Origin: Macquaria australasica
Taxonomy: Eukaryota; Chordata; Actinopteri; Centrarchiformes; Percichthyidae
Reading direction: 5' to 3'
Assembly (NCBI GenBank): GCA_005408345.1
Contig: SEMN01000314.1
Coordinates: 62,001-126,000 of the forward strand
DNA length: 64,000 nt
Below the pieces are notes generated by a model. The model saw only the letters and a program-made list of their open reading frames with translations, had not been told where the DNA came from and did no database searches. Of the stretch, positions 12,516-22,612 are shown piece by piece (positions within the stretch are counted from its first letter, which is position 1; each line of letters starts with the position of its first letter). The position numbers and the translations under genes are program-made.

Positions 12516-15150
12516 CTGCCTTTATTAATTAACGTTATTTTTTGGGTATGTTTTTGGCAGTATACTTTTAAAAAGTAAAAGCTGCTGAATGACAAAGTAA
12601 AAGCTCGATTTGTTATTCACTTGTGCGATTAAGAATGCCATTTGAGTGATGCATTGAACTAAAAATCCCCAAAATACACCATTGTCAACAATATTATCCT
12701 TTGAGGAAATTCTCTTTAAGTACTGAGCAGTGCAAACAAGATGTGTAAAGATACTTTAAATTTTGCAAAAATTAGGAGCTGTGTCTTGGAGGGAAACCCC
12801 CTCTGAGTCTCATGAGATGACTCTTCTCGCCTCTAAGAAGAGGAACACTCTGCCAAATGGCACAGTGCCCTTTTATGTAACTTTCTGTGCTTTATCTGCG
12901 TCACAAAGCCGCGCTGCTGCTGTTAGTTGATGAAGACGAGGAGCAGCTGTGGTGAGGCAGCAATATTTTAATGGCTCCACAGATCTTTGAATGGTTTGTC
13001 ATCGGGGGGGGGGAACGACCTGGGCCAACCCCAAAACCATTGTAGCCTCCATCTGGATGGAAGCAGTCACACAGGTCCTCATTTCCCTCCATCTCAATCT
13101 GTGCAGCACTCCCAGTGTTTACAGAAGCCGGTGCCCGCTTGAATCACTACTTGCCAAGATGTGGCATGTTTATCAGCGTCTCTCTCTGCGAGCAGTAACA
13201 CACGCAGGCACATAAACACAGATGCACATGCAAACTCACAATGTCTGTGTCTCATTGAGTGGCCAGATAAGAAAACATGACATTATCTTTTTGGTTTGTC
13301 TGTGTACCTGTGCATGCACACACACACACACACACACGTGCATTTGTGTCAGTCTGCACATTGTGTGTGCAGTCAAAATGCTAATGTCATATCTGTCTTG
13401 ATGACCTTTTCTTCTTTGTTGATGCCCGGTGTTTTTGTAAATACCGTGCTGATATCCTGGGATGTGTAATTACCACACCGCAGCAACACACTGCCTCTTT
13501 ATTAGTTTTCTGACAATGGCCTTCCTCGTCACCGCTGAGTGCTCTGTATGTGAGTGAGTGTGTGTGTGTGTTTTGGTGTGTGTGAGGCTCTTCCGTTGAC
13601 CTGTTTACACAGCTGAATCAGTACACTAGCAGTCCTCATACTACATGCTGCTGCTCACACACATCTGATAAAGACAATGGCTTGAGTGTGCCATGTCACT
13701 CTTATTTATATGTCAGTTTAGCTCAAATATAGTCATAATATCCCTTTTATTATCCAGTTATTCATCTGCAGGAGCTTCTTAGAAATGATCTCAGGGGATT
13801 CATAAATGGATCATATCCAGTCCAGCACATAGATGAAAATAGGATGGGGGAGATTTAACTGAGCAGATACCTGAGTGTGCTGTATTACTTCAACAAATAC
13901 CACATCAGATCAAGGTAGAATTCAGATCAGGTGTCTCGAACAGGATTTCTGCACGCAATCTGTGTGTGCTAATATTTACAATGCAAAAATAGGAGTGGGA
14001 TTCCTGCCTTTGTTGCATCACTGGTGCACAAGGGAAAATGCATGTCAAAAAGGTCTCTGTGCATATGTAATGGGATCCTACTCTGCACCGGCTCAGCGTT
14101 TGTCGATAAGGATCACACTCCAGGGATTAGGGCAGAGGCCGTTTGATCTTGGTGGTTTTGCATAAAAATCACAAGTCTCCTGAATCCCGTAGCAAAGGAG
14201 CTGAGTTAGCTAATTGGGAGGTGCTGCTGCATGCTGGGATGGACAGACTGTAGCTTCATGTAATGTCCTCAAGATGCCTTTGACAGCGCCGCAATTACAG
14301 TAAAGTCAGAGTGCCGTGTTAATGATGCTTTCAGAGTGGAGGAGAGTAGAGGAGTTTTTTGTGTCATGCAGCAATAGACGCTCTGTAAGCATGCTTTCAA
14401 ATAGAGAAAACACACACACACACACACACACTCAATACTGTCTACATGTGAGCACAAATAGCAACTTATCCCAATCGCAGCAGGCAATCAGACAGGAAGT
14501 TAAACCTATCCATCATCAAATAGGAGCCGTGGTCAGCCTCAGCATGTTAAAGTGTATCGAGAGCTGCATTCAGGATTCCCTTCGTCCACATCAGATCCAC
14601 ATGCGCCTAAGCAGCCAACGCAGCAAAAACAGAGAGGGGTGTGCCAGTTACGGAACATAATTGCTACTAATGACCATTAGGAGTTTGGTTTTCATCCTCC
14701 AGGGGCCGTAGAAAAAGGCCTTTCGTCTTATCAGTTGATTAGAAGCAAATAGACGGGGCCGGATCCTGCATATTAAGTAAACAGGGGGGCTAAAATGGTG
14801 TTACTCTATCAGGGGAAAGCCTAATGGAGTAGCGGGGAGCTCATAATCTGCTAATGCCTGAGCTCCAGCAAATGGACAACTGACTGCTCACGAACCCCTG
14901 CTCCGCTTGTCAAATATTGGTGGCATTTTTTCTCCAGCCAGTTGAAACTGTATCTGTAAAAAAACAAAACCAACAAAAAAATTGTTCTATCAGCTTGGGG
15001 CTTGGACTCAGTTTACTTTCCTGCTCCTAGCAGCAAAAAGCTGTAGACCTTTGTGCTGCTCTGTAGTAAAGGCACTTATGCTTTTCCAGCAGCAGTGCTG
15101 GTATCCAACTGTCAGCGATGGCAGCAAAGTTGTTTTTTCCTCTCCGTGGA

Positions 15151-15179
15151 TTCATTTGCATTATGCAAATGAACAATTG
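15151..15179. promoter_or_regulatory. Palindromic POU octamer next to SOX-type motif
   Basis: Two 11-bp arms, TTCATTTGCAT and ATGCAAATGAA, surround one central base (15151-15173), so the octamer ATTTGCAT/ATGCAAAT occurs in both orientations. It is followed at once by CAATTG, giving ACAATTG at 15173-15179, which includes a SOX-core ACAAT. Adjacent POU and SOX sites are a known neural and progenitor enhancer grammar. An enhancer role for cdh8 is inference. Confidence 0.35.
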
Positions 15180-15869
15180 ATATGGATCTTCTCCCTTCCG
15201 ATGAACATTTTGCACAGCAATTTGCCAAGCAAGTAATTACTTATTGATAGAATGATATTACACAGGAAATTGTTGTATAAAATGGCAAACTCATCTCATT
15301 GAAATGGTGGCAAAAAATAAGAAGAATAACAATAATAAAATTAGAAATCATCACTTAAATGGACATGGAGTTATGGAGGCCTGCACTCATCACGGCTGTT
15401 CTCACCGTGCTCTCTTCACTGCCACCTGTGGTTGCACTCTGGGCTTGTGGCTTTGCATTTTTAATTAATTCCAAACATTATTAAGGATACAAATTCACTG
15501 TCTCACTCCACTGCACGACGCAATGTAGTCGAGCTGCAGGAATATCAGCAATTAACCATATTGTGATGGAATATTTATGCTGTGTTTGTGTAACCTGCAT
15601 GTCACATTGTGTTGTGACCAGTGATAAAAGCTTTTATTCTGGTCTTAACATAGTGAAACTGGGAAATATTTTGTTCATTAAAAACAACAACAGCTGCACT
15701 TACACAGTACATTATATATTGCAAAATGGGAAAGGTGACTTTTCAACATTAGTTTATTTAGATGGACATAGTGCTTTAAGTTACACGTGTGCTCAGCGTG
15801 CTCACAAGATTCCCTCTGTTGAATTATAAATCAAAGGCTGGGTTCAAAAACTGTGTAAATGCATTGAAT

Positions 15870-15872
<3 letters not shown>

Positions 15873-15914
<42 letters not shown>
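15873..15914. repeat. (TA)n microsatellite
   Basis: This is an uninterrupted run of 21 TA dinucleotides. It is the longest AT dinucleotide tract in the window. Confidence 0.97.
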
Positions 15915-15919
<5 letters not shown>

Positions 15920-16019
15920 TTAAGGCCAATTTTCAGCACAGTGCTATTTCAACTTTAAGGCAACATCAAAGCAACCAAAAATAATGCAGCACTTCAACAC
16001 TGTGACCTCTGGTAACCAT

Positions 16020-16038
16020 AAAAAAAAAAAAAAAAAAA
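16020..16038. repeat. A19 homopolymer
   Basis: The tract is 19 consecutive A residues. No retrotransposon body was recognised upstream, so it may be a simple tract and not a poly(A) tail. Confidence 0.9.
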
Positions 16039-17586
16039 CCATGAGTCACCCAAGTCAGTAAACCAATTAATATCACTCCAGCAGGATCCAGCAGTGGTCG
16101 GTCGCAGAAACATTAGACTTCTTCATTATGTAATTCATAACGACCTATCGCAGTTATATTTCCTATTTCTCTGTTCCCACCTTAATTGCAGAAAGAAATT
16201 ATTTCCCAACGCGTTGATACCATTGTTTGCTTCTGCACCATTCCAGCTTCAATATTGAGCATCCCGAGAGATTGGCACCTGGAGGAAAACAGAAAAGGGA
16301 AAAGAAAAAAGGGCCAGTGTGCAGCTGCATTTTCTTCCTCAGTAATCGAATCCCTCAAAAGGGGTCCATTTTTCTTCATCTCCCCAAGTCCACAGGACCT
16401 TTAAACAGAGCAAGGCACCAAAAGAAGGCGCCATAGAACACAATTATAATTCCAATATAGTCTTGTAAAGAAAATGTAAACAGATAGCCAGGCTGCAAAG
16501 CTGCCCCAATTTTCCCAGAAGACTGGTAATAAAGTAGAAAAGATGTAATACTGGAAGAGGCTTTTTACCCCCTGTCCTTTTCTCACTCAAGAAATTGAAA
16601 AGTGTGGCTCTCTGCGAGGACGCTGGTGGAAGAGGGGATGCTCTGAGATTTATGAGAGATTTAAACGGGAGGCGGTGGAGGGGTAGATTTTACCAGAGGC
16701 GTTAATGCAGTTTTGCAAATGAACTCTAATGCACGAGTATTGATAAGAATAACTGGCGCTCTGCAGTGCTGGTGGAGCCCCTCTTTCCACTAGAGTAACT
16801 GTGCATGTTTTGTCACAGGCTTAATTTCAGAACCCTCCAGACTCTGACAGGGGACACAAACAAGCCGCTGTCCCTTCCAGAAATCTGAACAAGAGCAAAT
16901 TGGTGGCAAATTTTGATTTGTGAGAGCATGCTGCTTTCATATTGGCAAATCGTGAATTCTGCGGGCGAGACATTTTTATCCCTTTCCATAGTTTTCTCCT
17001 CTCTTGAATATTCTGTTTGTTGTGTGCTGTCTTGGGGGTAGCATTTGTTTTATGCCCAATTTTGTTTTTTTTCTCAAGTTTATTCTCCAATCATGTGAAG
17101 GCAGAGGAAACAGCAAAAGGCTGTTTATGATAATTTCCTGGCAGTGGTTGCAACTGTCCTAATAATAATTACTGGTAGTGGGAGCTGCTTGGGCACACAG
17201 CAGTCATCGCCCTTCAAAACATCTATTATTTATGCAGTCATGTGAGGTCAAGAGTGTATTTTGTAAAACAAAGCTATCATTTAGCAAAATAGTTTACAAC
17301 CCAACGGTGACAAACCAAAGTCTGCTGTTGTTTTGAGCCATAAGGGCTGTGTGGTAAGATCTAGTGGCGTGACCTTTAGCATTACAGTGTGAATCCAATC
17401 TGGAAGACTTACTCACTTGGCCTGGGAGAAGAGGCTCCCAGAGCCGGTTAGTGGGATGATTGTGACTGGCCGCGCAGCTTCCTGCTGAGTGTAAATCACA
17501 GAAAGAAAGAGAGAGGCATGGATGTTTGCACTTGTGTTGGTGTGTACGTATGAATATGTGTGTGCCCTCCTTGTTGTCTGTGTGCA

Positions 17587-17612
17587 TGTGTGTGTGTGTG
17601 TGTGTGTGTGTG
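17587..17612. repeat. (GT)n microsatellite
   Basis: This is a run of about 13 GT dinucleotides flanked by GT-rich imperfect sequence upstream (17530-17586). Confidence 0.95.
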
Positions 17613-18310
17613 AATCTCAGTCCGGGCCAAGAAGCAGTAAGGCCCGGCAGGCAAGGAGGAGGAGGAGGGGGGGTGATAGTTTAGTGTGAAAAGGGGAAAT
17701 AGCACGGTGCTGCTGAAGCTAGTCATCCGTCTGCTGTGACACCCAGCGTGCATGGAAGATGTCCCCGGGACTCGGCAAGGCAGAGAGGAAGTGTGGTCGT
17801 GCAGAGGAGTGGGCGGCAGAGTGGAAGTGTCATCCTCTCTGTAAGTGTCACTCTGTCTCTGGTTCCCTGTCTGTCGCACATGGACGCTATATCTTTGCTT
17901 TGCACTTTGTGTCGCTTTCCAAATGTTCGACTACACAAATGCATTTTTTACATTTTTTATTTAACTTGTTGAACCCTGGGCTACTTTTACACTGCTTTAA
18001 CACCAATTGTTCAGAATGAGAAGACTTGAAAATGAGCAAATGAGAAGAATAGACAAAATGGATTGCTAAAAGTAACAGATAAATAGGTGAAATATCCGGC
18101 TTATGTCATTCCAAGTGTACAGTAGTACAAATGAAACTTGACAAAACTCACTGGGAAAAAAAAGAGACCAAGCCTGAACACTGACAGTTCCACACAGTCA
18201 CTTTTGTCTTGTATGGATTCACCTGGATTCCAGGTACAGATACACCACAGCCACTGTGTTCTCTCTGTGGCGAAAACACTGAAAATTCAGTGTGCAAAGT
18301 ACTGGCATAT

Positions 18311-18580
18311 TAGCCTGGGAACCAGACGAATCTGCAAGGTCATGTTTTCCCCCACCCCTTTCAGACAGATTTCCAGTGGACCTGGCTCGGGTCGGGCCAA
18401 TAACAACCGCTTATCTAATATGGGGCGGGTTTGATACAATGAGTGTATTAAATGAACTGGACGGTATATTTTATCTAAAAGAAGAACAAACAACTGCATA
18501 ACACTCCTTGGAAATTGAAAATGAACTGAGAGGTTCCAGGCTAATTCACATTTGCGAATTGGTCTGGCGATGTCAGGCTA
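18311..18580. mobile_element. 270-bp non-autonomous DNA element with near-perfect target duplication
   Basis: The left end TAGCCTGGGAACCAGACGAA and the right end, read in reverse complement (TAGCCTGACATCGCCAGACC), are imperfect terminal inverted repeats. The flanks are CTGGCATAT (18302-18310) and CTGGCACAT (18581-18589), which match at 8 of 9 positions and look like a target-site duplication. The 8-9 bp size suggests a hAT- or Mutator-type element. No transposase is encoded. Confidence 0.7.
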
Positions 18581-18639
18581 CTGGCACATCCCTCTTGTCC
18601 AAAACTATAGGACTTGCAACTCTGTAGAAAGTTTCATTA

Positions 18640-18845
18640 CATTACATACATCCCGTTGTCCCTCTCCCCAGCAACGTTTCCCAGCTCCTCCTGGGGGATC
18701 TCGCATTCCCAGGCCAGATGAGATACATAATCCTTCCAGCGTGTTCTGGGTCTACCACAGTGTCTCCTGCCAGTTGGACGTGCCCGGAAAACCTCCAAAG
18801 GAAGGCGTAGAGGAGGATCCTGATCAGATGCCCAAACCACTTGTA
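18640..18845 (-). pseudogene. Non-LTR retrotransposon reverse transcriptase C-terminal remnant
   Basis: The minus strand reads through a fragment containing RARPTGRRHCGRPRTRWKDY, then LAWE and IPQEELGNVAGERD. This string resembles the ending of the endonuclease/reverse transcriptase protein in a common teleost LINE family; GRPRTRW is the most diagnostic part. The piece is short, lacks the catalytic reverse transcriptase motifs and is plainly a 5'-truncated dead copy. The clade (CR1/L2-like or RTE-like) cannot be settled from this fragment. Confidence 0.7.
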
Positions 18846-18960
18846 TCTGCGATCTTATTCTTTCAGGTCACACTACCTATGACCATAGGTGAGGGTTGGA
18901 ACGTAGATCAAAAGCTTTGCCTATTATTTTGTATTATTCCAAATTATACCTATATATACT

Positions 18961-19258
18961 TATAAGTAAATGTGCAGAGTTACTGGCAGCAAAATGGACT
19001 TAAAACATCTATAGTGAAAGTACTCTCTATGTAGAAGTACCCTTTAATAGTGTTATATTATTATTGACATATTATTATATTATTGGAATATTATTATTGA
19101 TGCATTGATTTGTAAGTCGCATTTTAATGTTGTAGTGTAATTTGTAAAGTAGCTGCTGTCAAATAGATGTAGTGGAGTAAAAACTACAATATAAAGTACA
19201 GTATCTCAAAAGTTTACTTAAGTGCAGTACTTGAGTAAATGTACTTAGTTACTTTAAA
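18961..19258 (-). mobile_element. Degraded CAGTGGTGGAA-family element fragment
   Basis: The words GTAGTGGAGTAAAAA, CTTAAGTGCAGTACTTGAG and TAAATGTACTTAGTTACTTT match, on the minus strand, the 5' part of the element family seen in fuller form at 29367-30304. The copy is eroded, and its middle has a run of TTATTA/ATTATTATTG words. It lacks clear terminal repeats. Confidence 0.6.
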
Positions 19259-21820
19259 GTCTCACTGATTATCTCAGTATGTGTATGAACGAACTGGGTT
19301 CAAAGGGTAAATCATTCGTTCTCTCTGCAGAATTTTAACTTATTCCTTTAGATTTTGCCCCCCTCCCCCCACACACACACACACCCCCAACCCCGACTCC
19401 TGCATTACAAGCACTAGTTATTAATGGTGTTACCTTCAGTATCAAGTCTCTCGCAGTGGGTGACCCAGTTGGGAGAATGAGCAAGACAAAGAGAGACTGA
19501 GGGGGGAGCCAGAGTTGCTGGGATTTTAATGGCTCCTGCTTGCCAAGTGTGGTCATGAGCCTCCAGTGCACAGACAAGGCCTAATCAAAGGCCCCACACC
19601 GTGTGAGTGACAGCATCAAAGTGCATCTCCATACTGCGGGGAATTGTCCCAACTTTCTGATTTCTTCACAATTAAAGTGGGTGCGGAAATGGAAATGCAC
19701 GCTGTGATGATTTCTTCCTCCTCTCTCTCTCTTTTTTTTTCTCCTCTTCCCTCCCGTAAACAACATGAGTGCTTATCCTGTTCGCCTGTTTTGTTTGTGT
19801 ACATTATTTCCCAACCCTCAGGAGGCCCAGAGGGAGAATTAAAAAGGGAGAGAAAGAGCTGAGGAGTGAAAATGTAGAAAAGACACCGAGAGAGAAAACG
19901 CAGCTGAGAGGAAGACAGAAAGAGGCAGACAGAGCGGGGAGAGTGTGAGAGAGCTGTATTTTCACGCCATTACTGTTTGTAGAGCGTTTTAGCACCCTGA
20001 GTAACTATGCCGTGTCAAAAAAAGTGAAGTGCTGCTGCATGAAAACATCTTTCTCGAATACGACAGTGTGACCCACAGCAACAGCGGTTGACCAACAAAC
20101 TATAAGCACAACCTGAATAATTTCCCATGCATAAAGACATTACAGTGTCTTGTGTTTGCTGAGTGGCATTCCTCTGTTTCTGTCTTTCCACTATTACAGA
20201 TTTTGGCATACATTTTTACACTCAAACTCATCAAAAACACTTTTTTTTTGGAAGGGGTGGGAAGCAAAAAACTTCAGCAGTATAAAATGTATTTGTCAGG
20301 TTTACACTTTCTGTCTCCATTTCCCTCCCTCCCATTAGCGGATTGGCTACTCAAGTGTCGCTTCCCATCAAGGCAACTGCAAAACTCTGCACGAGCCAGA
20401 ATGATGGAAATTACTTTTCTGGCTTCTTTGTGTGGCGCTAGTATAAGGCCAGGAGTGTATTTCAAATGTAATTGAGTTTGGTGTGTTCACAAAGGCAAAA
20501 TTGTGTGTTTGTGACCAAAACGATGCACATTATTTCTCTTTTGGATATGCGGCCAAACCTTTCGCACAGCTATATTCACCTCCTTCCAAAATTCAGCTGG
20601 AACTGGTTGGCAATGTCATATGATTGGTTTTGTTTTATACCTGCGTCCTTTAGACCTTCCAGTCACCCCCCCTTCTCCTCCCAAAGTGACTCCCAGGCTC
20701 CTCCATTTGGCTTTGATGTTATTAAATGAAAAGACCTCAGGTTGCAGGGAGTATACTGGCACTTGCTCACAGCATCGCACTCGACAGCGGCATTTGGGAA
20801 CACACCAAATTCAATTTCTTTTACTGCCAGCCTAATGACGATGACGACCTCGCAGAGTTAATGCAAAGTTAAACTTTTATTTGTCACGAGCTCTTAGGGA
20901 TCATTCCTGATCCCGTGACGTCCTTTGTCTTTTCATCCACCCGTACCGACAGCGCAGGTCAATAGGTTTGGCCACCCCGTTTCTGTGTATGTAAGCATTT
21001 TTGCCAGCATCTGGAGCGACTAAATGGATATTGGAAGCTGTTGCCGGAGCCGAAAGAATGTTGGACAATGGTTGAGATTGATGAGTGTTTGGGCGCTTTC
21101 CCTGTGACCCCACCGCATCTGGCAGGAACAAAGTCAGGCAGGTGTGACAGCCAGCATCCATCTACTAGTCAGCTGTAATAGGGAGGGGGCATTTGTACAG
21201 GGACACACTCGCACAAACACACACACGCGAAGGCACACAATGCAAACACATACGCACACTACAGCCTACACACATTTTAGCAAGCAAGGATGCACACACA
21301 CATACACACACAAGCCAGTAAGTGAGGCAAGTATGCGCACACACACACTGACTCGGAAAAAAAAAAAGCCTTCCTGGCAAGCTTCACTGTGTGTCTTTCC
21401 AGGAAGGAGTCGTTTTGCGATGCTGACTTCCTTCAAACGTCTGCAAGCTCTCATGTCCTATTACGGGAGACAAATGGCATGTCGTCCTAACGCCCTGTCC
21501 CGACTCGTTAGCCCCTGACATGACAACCGTCGCAATACATTTCACTTAACTGTGTCCTCTCATGTTGGTTGATCATGTGAAATACTCAGACAACACACAT
21601 GTTGGGATAGAAAATGTATTCATAGATTTATTGGGCTGATTTTGGCTTTCAGTTAAATAATAGATATTAGCCTGTCAGTGTCATTTCTGGTATGTTAGGG
21701 GTTCCTCTCTGACCATAACTACACCAGAAAACATGCACGTTTGATTAATTTATTATTCGAATAATGGTTTCTGTAAATTAACAATATTAGACCACATTTA
21801 AGTTTTGTCACCCTGTCTTA
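19259..21820. other. Intronic sequence, purine- and CA-rich patches
   Basis: No gene was recognised. A strongly purine-biased stretch of about 140 bp lies at 19805-19950 (AGAGAAAG-type words) and could adopt triplex structure. A CA-rich imperfect minisatellite covers about 21200-21355. Open frames here translate these simple tracts into His/Thr-rich strings without biological meaning. Confidence 0.55.
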
Positions 21821-21821
21821 A

Positions 21822-22250
21822 AGGGTTGGTTCACCCAAATTATAAAACAAACAAAAAACCCCACATATTTTTCAATCACCACTAGCGATATCATGTAGGT
21901 TTGGATTTATGTGCCCACTTTTGTTAAGACAATGAAGATAAATTTAATCTAATATTTGATTTTACAGCATTGAAGAATTACATTTAAAAAAAAGCGACAT
22001 CTCCATGCAGAAACAGTTCCCCTGTTAATCCACAGAACACCCTGTCGACAGTTTTCAGTGGAGCTACTTTCTATGAAACTGTTGACAGTGTGTTCTGTGG
22101 ATTATTCAAAGTAACTGGGACATTGTTTCTGGAAAAAGATGTTACTGTTGATTTAGAAACATTTTTTATTCACTTCCAAATCTTAAAGATAGATATCTAA
22201 AAATCTAAGCAAATCAAATCAAAGCAAGCAAAGCAATCCAGTCTGAAATA
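21822..22250 (+). mobile_element. Partial GGTTGGTTCACCC-type non-autonomous element
   Basis: The left end AAAGGGTTGGTTCACCCAAA resembles the terminus of a short DNA element common in percomorph fish. The matching right terminus was not found, so the copy is probably truncated. An imperfect hairpin lies inside at 22030-22100, with arms beginning CCACAGAACAC and ending GTGTTCTGTGG. Confidence 0.5.
22030..22100. repeat. Imperfect 25-bp inverted repeat
   Basis: The left arm (22030-22054) reads CCACAGAACAC, then CCTGTCGACAGTTT. The right arm (22076-22100) is nearly its reverse complement and ends in GTGTTCTGTGG. The arms flank a loop of about 21 nt and could form a stable hairpin in RNA or single-stranded DNA. 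It is probably part of the surrounding mobile element. Confidence 0.7.
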
Positions 22251-22454
22251 CATACAGAACCACATTTTTTTTTATTAAAAATAAAAATTTTATTTACCAC
22301 AACAGGTATAAAAACTACACACATTTAATTCCAGCACAGAGGTGTCCATGACTGGTTTCCCTAAATCAGTATTATCAACACCTCCTTATATCAATCTGTC
22401 ACTGAAGGAGCATCTTTAGAAATCTAAAATTTAAGGATTGCTACATACAGGGTA

Positions 22455-22612
22455 TTCAAAGTACTTTTACATTACCTTTTACACTGGCCACCTCAGTTGC
22501 TAATATACACTGAAAGGGTGGCGACTCCAAATCATATCTAATCAAGATGACCACTTCATCGTTCACCTCTCTCCAAAATTTTTGGATCCCTTCCACAACA
22601 TTTCTGAATGAT
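22455..22612 (-). pseudogene. Possible LINE-1-like ORF2 C-terminal fragment
   Basis: One minus-strand frame reads VEGIQKFWREVNDEVVIL and continues to a stop near 22456. The IQKFWREV stretch resembles the C-terminal region of L1-type ORF2 proteins, where a CP-x-IQ-x-FW-x-x-V pattern recurs. There is no catalytic motif and the upstream frame is not clearly continuous. The call depends on one short motif. Confidence 0.35.

Larger units (their letters stand above)
12516..18300. other. Intronic, mostly unique sequence with microsatellites
   Basis: No gene was recognised. The stretch holds CA runs (13317-13337, 14410-14431), a GT-rich patch near 13556-13572, a 42-bp TA run (15873-15914), an A19 tract (16020-16038) and a GT run (17587-17612). 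An octamer palindrome at 15151-15173 is listed separately. The interval 14640-14900 contains several TAAT/ATTA words in otherwise complex sequence and is a weak candidate for a conserved non-coding element. Confidence 0.5.

Noticed and set aside
21200..21355. CA-rich tract as a CRISPR-like repeat array
   Set aside because: There are no regular spacers. It is imperfect dinucleotide sequence in a vertebrate intron.
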